DNA of 64,000 bases, from contig NZ_FNIV01000004.1 of the NCBI RefSeq assembly GCF_900104135.1, positions 219,658 through 283,657 of the forward strand, written 5' to 3'. Positions 33,753 to 43,589 of this stretch are shown here, piece after piece. Origin of the DNA: Halomonas shengliensis (lineage in GTDB: Bacteria > Pseudomonadota > Gammaproteobacteria > Pseudomonadales > Halomonadaceae). Under the pieces are notes generated by a model, which worked only from the letters and a program-made list of their open reading frames with translations, did not search any database and was not told the origin of the DNA. The translations under genes were made by a program, and so were the position numbers. The first letter of the stretch is position 1, and every line of letters begins with the position of its first letter.

Positions 33753-35629
33753 CGCAATACAGTGCCAGCTCCATCGAGGTGCTCTCCGGCCTCGAGCCGG
33801 TGCGCAAGCGCCCGGGGATGTACACCGACACCAGCCGGCCCAACCACCTTATCCAGGAGGTGGTCGACAACAGCGTCGACGAGGCGCTGGCCGGCCACGC
33901 CAGCCGCATCAGCGTGCGCCTGTTCGAGGATGGCGGCATCGAGGTGTCCGACGACGGCCGCGGCATGCCCATCGATATCCACCCCGAGCACGGCGTCTCC
34001 GGGGTGGAGCTGATCCTCACCCGGCTCCACGCCGGCGGCAAGTTCTCCAACGCCAGCTACCAGTTCTCCGGCGGCCTCCACGGGGTCGGGGTCTCGGTGG
34101 TCAATGCGCTCTCCAAGCGCCTCGAGGTGGAGGTGCTGCGCGACGGCAGCCGCCATGCCATCGCCTTCGAGCATGGCGAGCCGGTCTCCCCGCTGTCGGT
34201 GATCGGCAGCGTGGGCAAGCGCAACACCGGCACCGTGCTGCGCTTCTGGCCCGAGGCGAGCTACTTCGACAGTCCGCGGCTCGCCATCGGCCGCCTCAAG
34301 CACCTGCTGCGCGCCAAGGCGGTACTCTGCCCGGGCCTCGAGGTACGCCTGGTGGAGCCGGACGGCACCGAGAGCCGCTGGCAGTACGAGGACGGCCTGC
34401 GCGACTACCTGGCCCAGGCCACCGACGGCTATGAGGTGCTGCCGACCTCGCCCTTCATCGGCCACTTCGCCGACGCGGAGCACGGCGTGGACTGGGCGAT
34501 CCAGTGGCTGCCGGAGGGCGGCGAGCCGCTGTTAGAGAGCTACGTCAACCTGATCCCCACCCCCCAGGGCGGCACCCACGTCAACGGGCTGCGTGCCGGC
34601 CTGCTCGACGCCCTGCGCGAGTTCTGCGAGTACCGCAGCCTGTTGCCGCGGGGGGTCAAGCTCACCGCCGAGGACCTCTGGGAGCGGGTCAGCTACGTGC
34701 TCTCGGTGAAGATGCTCGACCCCCAGTTCGCCGGCCAGACCAAGGAGCGGCTCTCCTCGCGCACCGTGGCGGGCTTCGTCTCGGGGGTGGTCAAGGACGC
34801 CTTCTCGCTGTGGCTGAACCACCATGTCGACCAGGCTGAGGCGCTCGCCGAGCTGGTCATCAGCGCCGCCCAGCGCCGCCAGAAGAGCTCGAAGAAGGTG
34901 GCGCGCAAGAAGGTCACCTCGGGACCGGCGCTACCCGGCAAGCTGGCCGACTGTTCCGGCCAGGACCCGGCCCAGAGCGAGCTCTTCCTGGTGGAGGGCG
35001 ACTCCGCCGGCGGCAGCGCCAAGCAGGCGCGCAACCGCGAGAGCCAGGCGATCCTGCCGCTGCGCGGCAAGATCCTCAACACCTGGGAGGTGGAGAGCCA
35101 CGATATCTACGGCTCCCAGGAGGTCCACGACATCGCCGTGGCCGTGGGCATGGAGCCGGGCAGCGACGACCTCTCCAAGCTGCGCTACCACAAGATCTGC
35201 ATCCTCGCCGATGCCGACTCCGACGGCCTGCACATCGCCACCCTGCTGTGTGCGCTCTTCGTGCGCCACTTCCCGGCGCTGGTAGATGCCGGCCACGTCT
35301 ATGTGGCGATGCCGCCCCTCTACCGCATCGACCTCGGCAAGGAGGTCCACTACGCCCTGGACGAGAGCGAGAAGTCGGCGATCCTGCGCCAGCTCGAGGG
35401 CAAGCGCGGCACCCCCAACGTGCAGCGCTTCAAGGGCCTGGGCGAGATGAGCCCGCTGCAGCTTCGCGAGACCACCATGGCGGTTGAGACCCGCCGCCTG
35501 GTGCAGCTCACCCGGGAGGCGGGCGACGGCACCATGGAGATGATGGACATGCTGCTGGCGCGCAAGCGTGCCGCCGACCGCAAGAGCTGGCTCGAGGACT
35601 ACGGCAACCTGGCGGATATCGAGGTATAG
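33749..35629 (+). CDS. parE: DNA topoisomerase IV subunit B
   Basis: 626-residue ATPase subunit. The GHKL fold (VDNSVDEAL, DDGRGMPIDIHPEHG, GGLHGVGVSVVNALS) is followed by a transducer and a TOPRIM domain (EGDSAGGSAKQARNRESQAILPLRGKILN, DADSDGLHI). Length and the absence of GyrB insertions favour ParE. With ParC it decatenates daughter chromosomes. The start overlaps yqiA by 4 bases. Confidence 0.96.
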   Translation: MTQYSASSIEVLSGLEPVRKRPGMYTDTSRPNHLIQEVVDNSVDEALAGHASRISVRLFEDGGIEVSDDGRGMPIDIHPEHGVSGVELILTRLHAGGKFSNASYQFSGGLHGVGVSVVNALSKRLEVEVLRDGSRHAIAFEHGEPVSPLSVIGSVGKRNTGTVLRFWPEASYFDSPRLAIGRLKHLLRAKAVLCPGLEVRLVEPDGTESRWQYEDGLRDYLAQATDGYEVLPTSPFIGHFADAEHGVDWAIQWLPEGGEPLLESYVNLIPTPQGGTHVNGLRAGLLDALREFCEYRSLLPRGVKLTAEDLWERVSYVLSVKMLDPQFAGQTKERLSSRTVAGFVSGVVKDAFSLWLNHHVDQAEALAELVISAAQRRQKSSKKVARKKVTSGPALPGKLADCSGQDPAQSELFLVEGDSAGGSAKQARNRESQAILPLRGKILNTWEVESHDIYGSQEVHDIAVAVGMEPGSDDLSKLRYHKICILADADSDGLHIATLLCALFVRHFPALVDAGHVYVAMPPLYRIDLGKEVHYALDESEKSAILRQLEGKRGTPNVQRFKGLGEMSPLQLRETTMAVETRRLVQLTREAGDGTMEMMDMLLARKRAADRKSWLEDYGNLADIEV

Positions 35630-35662
35630 CCACAAGCCACAAGCCACAAGCGCCAAGCGCCA
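35628..35662. repeat. Heptanucleotide tandem repeat after parE
   Basis: Three AGCCACA units followed by two AGCGCCA units, beginning in the parE stop codon. Confidence 0.8.
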
Positions 35663-35669
35663 AGGGCGA

Positions 35670-35796
35670 GCGGCGCCGGGGACAGGTCGGAGGGGAGGTC
35701 CTATGCCAGGGATGGCATCGGTAGCGCCCAGGGAAGGGTTCACAGCGCCTCCCCGATGGTCCGACACTTCGGGGCCTGTCGCCGGATCAGCCGCGA
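35670..35796. repeat. Dispersed intergenic repeat, copy 1 (parE-parC gap)
   Basis: Starts GCGGCGCCGGGGACAGG and ends GGCCTGTCGCCGGATCAGCCGC, so its ends are imperfect inverted repeats. The core, ATGCCAGGGATGGCATCGG then TAGCGCCCAGGG and ACAGCGCCTCC, is nearly identical to 44180-44290. Confidence 0.8.
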
Positions 35797-35843
35797 GGTA
35801 AGAAAGCCAACGATTTTGGACACCCTGATCAGGGGCATACCGT

Positions 35844-38105
35844 ATGACCATGGATATCCAGGTGGCGGAGGGCGACGTCGAACGCCTCTCGCTGCGCGAA
35901 TACACCGAGAAGGCGTACCTCGACTACTCGATGTACGTCATCCTCGACCGGGCGCTGCCCCATGTGGGCGACGGCATGAAGCCGGTGCAGCGGCGCATCG
36001 TCTATGCCATGCGCGAGCTCTCGCTCACCGCCAACGCCAAGCACAAGAAGTCGGCGCGCACCGTCGGCGACGTGCTGGGCAAGTTCCATCCCCACGGCGA
36101 CAGCGCCTGCTACGAGGCGATGGTGCTGATGGCCCAGCCCTTCAGCTACCGCTACCCGCTGGTGGACGGCCAGGGCAACTGGGGCAGCCCCGACGACCCC
36201 AAGTCCTTCGCCGCCATGCGCTATACCGAGGCGCGGCTGTCGAAGTTCGCCGAGGTGCTGCTCGCCGAGCTGGGCCAGGGCACCGTGGACTGGACCCCCA
36301 ACTTCGACGGCACCATGAACGAGCCGGTGGTGCTGCCGGCGCGCCTGCCCCATGTGCTGCTCAACGGCGGCACCGGCATCGCCGTGGGCATGGCGACAGA
36401 CATACCGCCGCACAACGTGAACGAAGTGGTGGAGGCCACCTGCCACCTGCTGCGCCATCCCGAGGCCACCACCGCCGACCTGGTCCGACAGCTGCCGGCT
36501 CCCGACTTCCCCACCGAGGCGGAGATCATCACCCCCCGCTCGGACCTCCGGAAGCTCTACGAGAGCGGGCGCGGCTCGGTGAAGCTGCGCGCCCGCTACG
36601 GGCGCGAGGAGGGCAGCGTGGTGATCACCGCGCTGCCCTACCAGGTCAGCGGCGCCAAGGTGCTCGAGCAGATCGCCGCCCAGATGCAGGCCAAGAAGCT
36701 GCCCATGGTGGCCGACCTGCGCGACGAGTCGACCCACGAGGAGCCCACCCGCCTGGTGATCGAGCCGCGCTCCAACCGGGTCGACATCGAGGCGCTGATG
36801 GCGCACCTATTCGCCACCACCGACCTCGAGAAGAACATCCGCGTCAACATGAACGTGATCGGCCTCGATGGCCGGCCGCGGGTCATGCCGCTGCCCGAGC
36901 TGCTCGGTGAGTGGCTGCGTTTCCGCCGCGCCACGGTGCGTCGCCGCCTGGAGCATCGCCTGGGCAAGGTGGAGGATCGCCTGCACCTGCTCGAGGGCCT
37001 GCTGATCGCCTACCTCAACATCGACGAGGTGATCCGCATCATCCGCGAGGAGGACGAGCCCAAGCCCGCGCTGATGGCCGCCTTCGGTCTCTCCGACCGC
37101 CAGGCCGAGGCGATCCTGGAGCTGCGCCTGCGCCACCTGGCCAAGCTAGAGGAGATGAAGATCCGCGGCGAGCAGGAGGAGCTCGAGGCCGAGCGTGCCC
37201 GCCTGCAGGAGCTGCTCGGCAACGAGGCGGCGCTCACCGACCTGATCGAGGAGGAGCTGCGCGAGGCCGGCGAGAGCTATGGCGATGCGCGCCGCTCGCC
37301 CATCGTCGAGCGCGAGGAAGCCCGGGCGCTCTCCGAGGTGGAGCTGGTGGGCGCCGACCCCGTCACCGTGGTGCTCTCCGAGAAGGGCTGGATCCGCAGC
37401 GCCAAGGGGCACGAGATCGATCCCGCCGGGCTCTCCTACAAGGCCGGCGACCGCTTCGCCCTGGCCGCCCGCGGCAAGACCAACCAGCCGCTGGTGCTGC
37501 TCGACGACACCGGTCGCGCCTACACCCTGCAGGCCCACAACCTGCCCAGCGCCCGGGGGCAGGGCGAGCCCGTCACCAGCCGGGTCAACGTGGTGGCCGG
37601 CGCCCATATGGCAGGCGTCATGCTGGCGCCGCCGGCCACCCGCTACCTGCTCGCCTCCGACGGCGGCTACGGCTTCGTGGCCCGGCTCGAGGAGCTGATC
37701 GGCAAGAACAGGTCGGGCAAGGCGGTGCTGACGGTACCCAAGGGGTGCAACGTGCTGCCCCCGGTGGCGGTGCCGGAAGGGGAGGGGGCGCTGGTCGCCG
37801 CGGTCTCCAACGAGGGGCGATTGCTGCTCTTCCCGCTGGCGGACCTGCCCGAGATGGCCAAGGGCAAGGGCAACAAGATGCTCGATATCCCCGGCCCCCG
37901 GGCCGCGCGGCGCGAGGAGTTCGTGCGCGACCTGGTGGTGCTGCCGGAGGGCGCGGCGCTGGTGGTGCATGCCGGCAAGCGCCACCTGACCCTCAAGGCG
38001 GATGATCTGGCGTATTATCGCGGCGAGCGCGGCCGGCGCGGCAGCAAGCTGCCCCGCGGCCTGCAGAAGGTCGACAGGCTGGAAGCGTTGAACGGCGACA
38101 CCTGA
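35844..38105 (+). CDS. parC: DNA topoisomerase IV subunit A
   Basis: 753 residues. The winged-helix breakage-reunion domain has the active Tyr127 in [11 protein letters not shown]. The quinolone region [13 protein letters not shown] carries Ser87 and Glu91, equivalent to the wild-type E. coli Ser80/Glu84. A coiled coil and C-terminal beta-pinwheel follow. A 214-base gap with the heptad repeat and dispersed repeat separates it from parE, so it may have its own promoter. Confidence 0.96.
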   Translation: MTMDIQVAEGDVERLSLREYTEKAYLDYSMYVILDRALPHVGDGMKPVQRRIVYAMRELSLTANAKHKKSARTVGDVLGKFHPHGDSACYEAMVLMAQPFSYRYPLVDGQGNWGSPDDPKSFAAMRYTEARLSKFAEVLLAELGQGTVDWTPNFDGTMNEPVVLPARLPHVLLNGGTGIAVGMATDIPPHNVNEVVEATCHLLRHPEATTADLVRQLPAPDFPTEAEIITPRSDLRKLYESGRGSVKLRARYGREEGSVVITALPYQVSGAKVLEQIAAQMQAKKLPMVADLRDESTHEEPTRLVIEPRSNRVDIEALMAHLFATTDLEKNIRVNMNVIGLDGRPRVMPLPELLGEWLRFRRATVRRRLEHRLGKVEDRLHLLEGLLIAYLNIDEVIRIIREEDEPKPALMAAFGLSDRQAEAILELRLRHLAKLEEMKIRGEQEELEAERARLQELLGNEAALTDLIEEELREAGESYGDARRSPIVEREEARALSEVELVGADPVTVVLSEKGWIRSAKGHEIDPAGLSYKAGDRFALAARGKTNQPLVLLDDTGRAYTLQAHNLPSARGQGEPVTSRVNVVAGAHMAGVMLAPPATRYLLASDGGYGFVARLEELIGKNRSGKAVLTVPKGCNVLPPVAVPEGEGALVAAVSNEGRLLLFPLADLPEMAKGKGNKMLDIPGPRAARREEFVRDLVVLPEGAALVVHAGKRHLTLKADDLAYYRGERGRRGSKLPRGLQKVDRLEALNGDT

Positions 38106-38163
38106 CAAGAGGGTGCCTCGGCGCCGGGGCAGCCGCGGAAACGAGAGAGCTCCTGAGGTAACC

Positions 38164-39393
38164 ATGACACGACGAATCCTGATCCGCGCCACCGGCGCGG
38201 CGCGGCCGGGCCAGCTGGCCGGCCTGGGCCGGGCCCTGGCCGCCAGCGGCGCGCGGCTGCTGGACATCAACCAGAGCGTGACCTTCGGCATGCTCTCCCT
38301 GGAGGCCCTGGTGGGGCTCGAGCATGAGGCCGACCTCGAGGCGGCGCTGGCAGCGGCGGGGGACGAGCTGGGCCTCGACGTCCAGGCGATCCAGGTCGCC
38401 GCCGAGGACTACCAGCGCTGGAGCGTGCAGGCCAGCCAGCCGCGGCTGATCCTGACCCTGCTGGCGCCGCACCTGCCCGCCGGCATCCTGGCCGAGGTGG
38501 GCGCGCTTACCGCCGAGCACGGCCTGACCGTGGAGCTGATCCACCGCCTCTCCGGCCGCGAGCCGCTGGACGGCGGCGTGCCCGGCGAGCACGACGCCAT
38601 CCAGGGCGCCTGCGTGGAGTGCTGGCTGCGCGGCGAGGAGGTCGACCTCGATGCCCTGCGCGAGAAGGCCCTGGCGCTGGGCGCCATGCACGGCGTCGAC
38701 ATCGCCATCCAGGAGGACTCCATCTGGCGCCGCCATCGCCGCCTGGTCTGCTTCGACATGGACTCCACCCTGATCAAGGCCGAGGTGATCGACGAGCTGG
38801 CGCGCCGCCACGGTGTCCATGACGAGGTGGCCGCGGTCACCGAGCGCGCCATGCGCGGCGAGCTCGACTTCCAGCAGAGCTTCCGCGAGCGCATGGCGAA
38901 GCTCAAGGGGCTCGACGAGGCGGTGCTGGCCGAGATCGCCGAGGAGCTGCCGCTGATGGACGGCGTCGAGCGCCTGATGGCCCAGCTCAAGCGCCTGGGC
39001 TATCGCACGGCGATCCTCTCCGGCGGCTTCACCTACTTCGCCCGCCACCTGCAGGAGCGGCTCGGCTTCGACGAGATCCACGCCAACGAGCTTGTGATCG
39101 AGAACGGCAAGGTGACCGGCGAGGTCGCCGAGCCGATCCTCGATGCCGACCGCAAGGCGCTGCTGCTGCGCGAGATCGCCAGCCGCGAGGGACTGGCCAT
39201 GGAGCAGACCATCGCCGTGGGCGACGGCGCCAACGACCTCAAGATGCTGGCCGCCGCCGGCCTCGGCATCGCCTTTCGCGCCAAGCCGCTGGTGCGCGCC
39301 CAGGCGCGCCACGCCATCTCCACGCTGGGGCTCGACGCCGTGCTCTACCTGATCGGCTATCGCCAGGGTGACCTGGAGGAGCCGGCGTCGTGA
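38164..39393 (+). CDS. serB: Phosphoserine phosphatase
   Basis: 409 residues: two N-terminal ACT-like domains (1-180), then a HAD domain with CFDMDSTLIKAEV (Asp198 nucleophile, Asp200), ILSGGFTYFA, and GDGANDLKML. Last step of serine synthesis. The ACT pair makes it longer than E. coli SerB (322) and suggests amino-acid feedback. GAGG lies 5 bases before ATG 38164. Its stop overlaps the ion-channel gene by 4 bases. Confidence 0.95.
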   Translation: MTRRILIRATGAARPGQLAGLGRALAASGARLLDINQSVTFGMLSLEALVGLEHEADLEAALAAAGDELGLDVQAIQVAAEDYQRWSVQASQPRLILTLLAPHLPAGILAEVGALTAEHGLTVELIHRLSGREPLDGGVPGEHDAIQGACVECWLRGEEVDLDALREKALALGAMHGVDIAIQEDSIWRRHRRLVCFDMDSTLIKAEVIDELARRHGVHDEVAAVTERAMRGELDFQQSFRERMAKLKGLDEAVLAEIAEELPLMDGVERLMAQLKRLGYRTAILSGGFTYFARHLQERLGFDEIHANELVIENGKVTGEVAEPILDADRKALLLREIASREGLAMEQTIAVGDGANDLKMLAAAGLGIAFRAKPLVRAQARHAISTLGLDAVLYLIGYRQGDLEEPAS

Positions 39394-40214
39394 GTGCGGG
39401 CTTCGAGGCCTGGCGCGACCGCTTCGAGCGGCTGCGCGCCAACAAGCTGTTCGAGACCGCTGTCATCGCCATCATCATCCTCTCGGCGCTGCTGATCGGC
39501 GCCAAGACCTACGAGGAGACCAGCCGCTTCCAGCAGTGGCTGCTGGTCCTGGATGTGGCAGTGACGGTGTTCTTCCTGGTGGAGATCCTGATCCGCATGG
39601 CCGCGGAGAAGCGCCTGCGGGACTTCTTCCGCCGCGGCTGGAACATCTTCGACTTCCTGATCGTCACCGCCAGCCTGATCCCGCTGGACGACTCGGAGAT
39701 GGTGCTGCTGGCACGGCTGCTGCGCATCTTCCGGGTGCTGCGCCTGGTGTCGATGATCCCCGAGCTGCGCCTGCTGATGGCGGCGCTGGTCAAGTCGATC
39801 CCGCGCATGGGCTATGTGGCGTTGCTGATGTTCATCATCTTCTACATCTATGCGGCCATCGGCAGCTTCCTGTTCGCCGACATCGACGACTTCCTGTGGG
39901 GCAATATCTCCATTGCCATGCTCACGCTGTTCCGCGTCGCCACCTTCGAGGACTGGACCGACGTGATGTACGCCACCCAGGAGGTGTATGCCTGGAGCTG
40001 GATCTACTACCTGACCTTCATCTTCCTCACCGCCTTCATCTTCCTCAACATGATGATCGGCATCGTGCTCGACGTGATGCAGAAGGAGAGCGTGCAGATG
40101 GAGATCGAGACCGGCGAGGGCGAGGCCGCCGAGCTCCACGGCCTGCGCGACGACGTGCGCGAGCTGCGCGAGCAGCTCTCGCGCATGGAGACGCTGCTGG
40201 AACGGCGGAGTTGA
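39390..40214 (+). CDS. Single-domain voltage-gated cation channel (BacNav-like)
   Basis: 274 residues with six transmembrane segments. S4 (about 104-122) has Arg109, 112, 115 and 118 at every third position, the voltage sensor pattern. The pore filter is T185-F-E-D-W-T-D191, and S6 is YLTFIFLTAFIFLNMMIGIVLDVM. The C terminus (about 245-272, LHGLRDDVRELREQLSRMETLL) is a coiled coil for tetramer assembly. It is of the NaChBac superfamily, but the filter differs from TLESW. It is translationally coupled to serB; the functional link is not obvious. Confidence 0.88.
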   Translation: MSAGFEAWRDRFERLRANKLFETAVIAIIILSALLIGAKTYEETSRFQQWLLVLDVAVTVFFLVEILIRMAAEKRLRDFFRRGWNIFDFLIVTASLIPLDDSEMVLLARLLRIFRVLRLVSMIPELRLLMAALVKSIPRMGYVALLMFIIFYIYAAIGSFLFADIDDFLWGNISIAMLTLFRVATFEDWTDVMYATQEVYAWSWIYYLTFIFLTAFIFLNMMIGIVLDVMQKESVQMEIETGEGEAAELHGLRDDVRELREQLSRMETLLERRS

Positions 40215-40240
40215 CAACGTCGCCCAGGCCTGATTTTCTA
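40211..40240 (+). promoter_or_regulatory. Candidate leu promoter
   Basis: A consensus TTGACA at 40211-40216 overlaps the stop codon of the channel gene; TTTTCT/TTTCTA follows at 40234-40240 with 17-18 bases between. Transcription would then start at about 40246, at or next to the ATG of the leader peptide. Confidence 0.5.
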
Positions 40241-40246
40241 GTGGGC

Positions 40247-40297
40247 ATGAACCTGACCGCGTACGACCTCGACCTACGACTACTAGCGCTGGCCTGA
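40247..40297 (+). CDS. leuL: leu operon leader peptide
   Basis: 16 codons, MNLTAYDLDLRLLALA, with six leucine codons of which three are CTA, rare in this genome. It sits between a TTGACA promoter and paired hairpins before leuA, the arrangement of leucine attenuators. No ribosome site is visible because the predicted transcript starts next to the ATG; an in-frame GTG at 40241 is a less likely start. Confidence 0.75.
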   Translation: MNLTAYDLDLRLLALA

Positions 40298-40502
40298 GCG
40301 CTGGCGGTGCCGTCTGCACCGCCGAGTCATCGCTCCCCCGCGGAGCCCCGGTCGTCAAGAGGTCGTACCATGTCATCCATCCCCGTCGTCACAGCTTGTT
40401 TCCAGGTCGCACCGGTTTCGCCCCAGTGGGGCGCTGCCTGTTGCCCTGTGATCATTCATGCAGCGCCCCGACCGGCTCCCCGCCGTCGGGGCGCTGCCGT
40501 TT
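40261..40502 (+). promoter_or_regulatory. leuA transcription attenuator (alternative RNA structures)
   Basis: Mutually exclusive pairings are visible. The terminator stem is 40460-40472 with 40485-40497 (13 perfect pairs, then CGTTTCC). The antiterminator is GGGGCGCTGC 40428-40437 with GCAGCGCCCC 40460-40469. The protector is CGCCCC 40419-40424 with GGGGCG 40428-40433. The leader-coding GTACGACCTC (40261-40270) pairs with GAGGTCGTAC (40359-40368), so a ribosome stalled at the Leu codons would break it. A further 8-bp hairpin lies at 40303-40323. The T-run is short. Confidence 0.7.
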
Positions 40503-40550
40503 CCGAACGCCAGCCCGCCTGACGCCCCGACTCCAGAGGAGAACGCCGCC

Positions 40551-42257
40551 ATGATGCTCGACAATCCCGCCGCCAAGTATCGCCCCTTCGTCGCCGTGGA
40601 CCTGCCCGACCGCCAGTGGCCCAATCGCCGCATCGAGCAGCCGCCGATCTGGACTAGCGTCGACCTGCGCGACGGCAACCAGTCGCTGATCGACCCGATG
40701 GACCAGGAGCGCAAGCAGCGCCTCTTCGATCTGCTGGTGAAGATCGGCTTCAAGGAGATCGAGGTGGGCTTCCCCTCCGCCTCCCAGACCGACTACGACT
40801 TCGTGCGCTCGCTGATCGAGAACGACAAGATCCCGGACGACGTCACCATCCAGGTGCTGACCCAGGCCCGTGATCACCTGATCGACCGCACCTTCGAGGC
40901 GCTCCAGGGGGTGAAGAGCGCCATCGTGCACGTCTACAACGCCACCGACCCGATGTTCCGCCGGGTGGTGTTCGGGGTCGACAAGCCCGAGTGCATCCAG
41001 ATCGCCGTGGAGGCCACCGCGCGCATCCGCCAGCGCATGGAGGAGGCGCCGCAGACGAACTGGACCTTCCAGTACTCACCGGAGCTCTTCACCACCACCG
41101 AGATGGAGTTCGCCAAGGAGATCGTCGAGGCGGTGATGGATACCTTCGGTGCCAGCACCGAGAAGAAAATGATCGTCAACCTGCCGGCCACGGTGGAGGT
41201 CGCCACCCCCAACAACTACGCCGACCAGATCGAGTGGTTCTGTCGCCATGTCAAGGACCGCGACGCCCTGATCGTCAGCGTGCATCCCCACAACGACCGC
41301 GGCACCGGCGTGGCCGCCGCCGAGATGACCCTGATGGCCGGCGCCGATCGTGTCGAGGGCACCCTGTTCGGCAACGGCGAGCGCACCGGCAACGTGGACC
41401 TCGTCACCCTGGCGATGAACATGTACACCCAGGGCGTGCATCCGGGGCTCGACTTCTCCAACATCACGCCGGTCATGCGCGAGGTGGAGTACTGCAACCA
41501 GCTGCCGGTGCACCCGCGCCACCCCTACGTGGGTGACCTGGTGTTCACCGCCTTCTCCGGCTCCCACCAGGACGCCATCAAGAAGGGCATGGCCGAGCGT
41601 CGCGCCCACCCGGAGGCCGTCTGGGACGTGCCCTACCTGCCCATCGACCCGCTCGACGTGGGCCGCAGCTACGAGGCGGTGATCCGCGTCAACAGCCAGT
41701 CCGGCAAGGGCGGGGTCTCCTACCTGCTCGAGCAGGAGCACGGCATCGAGCTGCCGCGCCGCCTCTCCATCGAGTTCAGCCAGGTGGTGCAGGAGGTGGC
41801 CGACCGCACGGGCAAGGAGATCACCTCGCAGATGATCTACCAGGCCTTCGCCGACGAGTACCTCGAGCAGACCTCGCCCTTCGGCCTGGTCAGCCACCGC
41901 CTCTCCTCGGAGCCCGACAGCCCCACCGTGACCCTGGAGGCGACCATCGAGGAGCGCGGCGAGCGGCGTACCCTCAGCGGCCAGGGCAACGGCCCGCTGG
42001 CGGCCTTCATCAAGGCGCTGGCCGCCGCCGGCCATGACGTGGAGATCATCGACTACCACGAGCACTCCCGTGGCCAGGGCTCGGATGCCGAGGCGATCGC
42101 CTACGTGGAGGTGCGCATCGACGGCGAGGCGGTGTTCGGCGTGGGCAGCGACGAGAGCATCACCAGCGCCTCCATGAAGGCGGTGATGAGCGCCATCAAC
42201 CGCAAACTCTCCACCCAGGCGCCGGCGGCCAATGTGACTGCCGCGTCACTGGCTTAA
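40551..42257 (+). CDS. leuA: 2-isopropylmalate synthase
   Basis: 568 residues, first committed step of leucine synthesis (ketoisovalerate plus acetyl-CoA). [49 protein letters not shown] and [15 protein letters not shown] are catalytic signatures; the metal ligands are the Asp of LRDGNQ and the HPHND histidines. The C-terminal regulatory domain (about 440-560) should bind leucine. Length and sequence fit the longer IPMS type found in Pseudomonas and yeast. AGAGGAG lies about 9 bases before ATG 40551. Confidence 0.95.
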   Translation: MMLDNPAAKYRPFVAVDLPDRQWPNRRIEQPPIWTSVDLRDGNQSLIDPMDQERKQRLFDLLVKIGFKEIEVGFPSASQTDYDFVRSLIENDKIPDDVTIQVLTQARDHLIDRTFEALQGVKSAIVHVYNATDPMFRRVVFGVDKPECIQIAVEATARIRQRMEEAPQTNWTFQYSPELFTTTEMEFAKEIVEAVMDTFGASTEKKMIVNLPATVEVATPNNYADQIEWFCRHVKDRDALIVSVHPHNDRGTGVAAAEMTLMAGADRVEGTLFGNGERTGNVDLVTLAMNMYTQGVHPGLDFSNITPVMREVEYCNQLPVHPRHPYVGDLVFTAFSGSHQDAIKKGMAERRAHPEAVWDVPYLPIDPLDVGRSYEAVIRVNSQSGKGGVSYLLEQEHGIELPRRLSIEFSQVVQEVADRTGKEITSQMIYQAFADEYLEQTSPFGLVSHRLSSEPDSPTVTLEATIEERGERRTLSGQGNGPLAAFIKALAAAGHDVEIIDYHEHSRGQGSDAEAIAYVEVRIDGEAVFGVGSDESITSASMKAVMSAINRKLSTQAPAANVTAASLA

Positions 42258-42266
42258 CGCCGTTTC

Positions 42267-42389
42267 TGTAGGAGGGCAGCTCTGCTGCGCGACTGGCGCC
42301 GCAGGCGCCATGGCGGTGTTGACCAGGCTGAGCGGGTCGCCGCCGGGGAGGCCTTAGGCCTCCATCGCCCAATAAATTGGCCTCCTACA
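42267..42389. repeat. REP/BIME-like inverted element between leuA and epmB
   Basis: TGTAGGAGG at 42267-42275 and its inverse CCTCCTACA at 42381-42389 bound 123 bases with further palindromes (GCAGC-TCT-GCTGC, GGCGCCGCAGGCGCC). The TGTAGGAG tail is shared with the REP cluster in the ProQ-domain gene. It fills the gap between the two convergent genes. Confidence 0.7.
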
Positions 42390-43470
42390 GCGGCGTCTTG
42401 CTCCCTTCGCCGGGGATCTCCCTGACCAGCCGCGGCATCAGGAAGCCCGGCAGCTCCTCCCTGAGGCCCGCGACCAGCTCGCGGGCCTCATCGTCGGGGA
42501 CGTCGAAGTGGGCCGCGCCCGCCACCGGGTCGAGCACGTGGAGGTAGTAGGGCAGCACGCCGGCGTCGAAGAGCCGCTCTGAGAGCGCAGCCAGGGCCGC
42601 CACCGAGGCGTTGACCCCGCGCAGCAGCACGCTCTGGTTGAGGAGTGTCACGCCCGCCGCCTTGAGCCGCGCGCAGGCGGCGATCACGGCGTCGTCGATC
42701 TCCTGTTCGTGGTTGATATGCAGCACCACCACCTTCTGCAGGCGGGTGGCGGAGAGCCAGGCGAGCAGGGCGTCGTCGACCCGGTCGGGGATCACCACCG
42801 GCAGCCGGGTATGGATCCGCAGCCGTTTCAGGTGGGGAATCTCACCCAGGCGCTCCACCAGCCAGCTCAGCCGGCGGTCGCTGGCGGCCAGCGGGTCGCC
42901 GCCGGAGAGGATCGCTTCGCGGATGGTGGCATCACCGCGCAGCGTCTCGAGACTCGCCTCCCACTGGGCCGTGGAGGGGGAGTTCTCGGCATAGGGGAAG
43001 TGGCGCCGGAAGCAGTAGCGGCAGTTGACCGCACAGGTCGGGCTCGCGATCAGCAGCACCCGACCGGCGTACTTGTGGATCAGCCCCTTCGCCGGCGTAT
43101 GCGCGGCCTCCTCCAGCGGGTCGGCGACATAGCCCGGTACGGGCCGGGCCTCCGCGTTCAGCGGCAGCACTTGGCGCAGCAGGGGATCGTCGGGGTCCCC
43201 CGGGCGCATGCGCGAGAGGAAGGCCTCGGGCACGCGCACCTCGAACAGCGCATGACCCGCCTCGGCCCCGGGCAGCCAGCGCTCGTTCAGCCCCAGGCGG
43301 CGGCATAGTTCGCGCGGGTCGCGGATGGCGCCGGCCAGCTGGGCCTGCCAGGCGGGCGGCGTAGGGCTCCATCCTCTACCTGTCCCTGGCGCCTCTCGCT
43401 GCGAGCCGTTCTGGCGGCTTTCTTCGCTTTCGTCTTGACGCTGCAAAGGGATGGGGCTTCGGGTTATCAT
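42385..43470 (-). CDS. epmB: EF-P beta-lysylation protein (lysine 2,3-aminomutase-like)
   Basis: 361-residue radical SAM enzyme. The 4Fe-4S ligands are Cys146, Cys150 and Cys153 in CAVNCRYCFRRHFPY, followed by ILSGGDPLAASDRRL, IHTRLPVVIPDRV and the PLP region (NQSVLLRGVNAS, PYYLHVLDPVAGAAHF). It converts alpha-lysine to beta-lysine, which EpmA attaches to EF-P. It is divergent from efp, and the two share about 120 bases of promoter DNA. GTG 43479 is an alternative start. Its stop lies inside the repeat at 42267-42389. Confidence 0.93.
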   Translation of the reverse strand: MITRSPIPLQRQDESEESRQNGSQREAPGTGRGWSPTPPAWQAQLAGAIRDPRELCRRLGLNERWLPGAEAGHALFEVRVPEAFLSRMRPGDPDDPLLRQVLPLNAEARPVPGYVADPLEEAAHTPAKGLIHKYAGRVLLIASPTCAVNCRYCFRRHFPYAENSPSTAQWEASLETLRGDATIREAILSGGDPLAASDRRLSWLVERLGEIPHLKRLRIHTRLPVVIPDRVDDALLAWLSATRLQKVVVLHINHEQEIDDAVIAACARLKAAGVTLLNQSVLLRGVNASVAALAALSERLFDAGVLPYYLHVLDPVAGAAHFDVPDDEARELVAGLREELPGFLMPRLVREIPGEGSKTPL

Positions 43471-43589
43471 GCGGCACACCAGTCGATACGGGCGAGGCGG
43501 TCGCCAGGACGCACCGCCTCGTCGAGAGTCGTTTCCCAGCGCGCCGCCGGGGTCACCGGGGGCGCGCTCGAATATACGAGTGAGTGAAG

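Noticed and set aside
36061..36130. Quinolone-resistance substitution in ParC
   Set aside because: Ser87 and Glu91 are the wild-type residues at the key positions.
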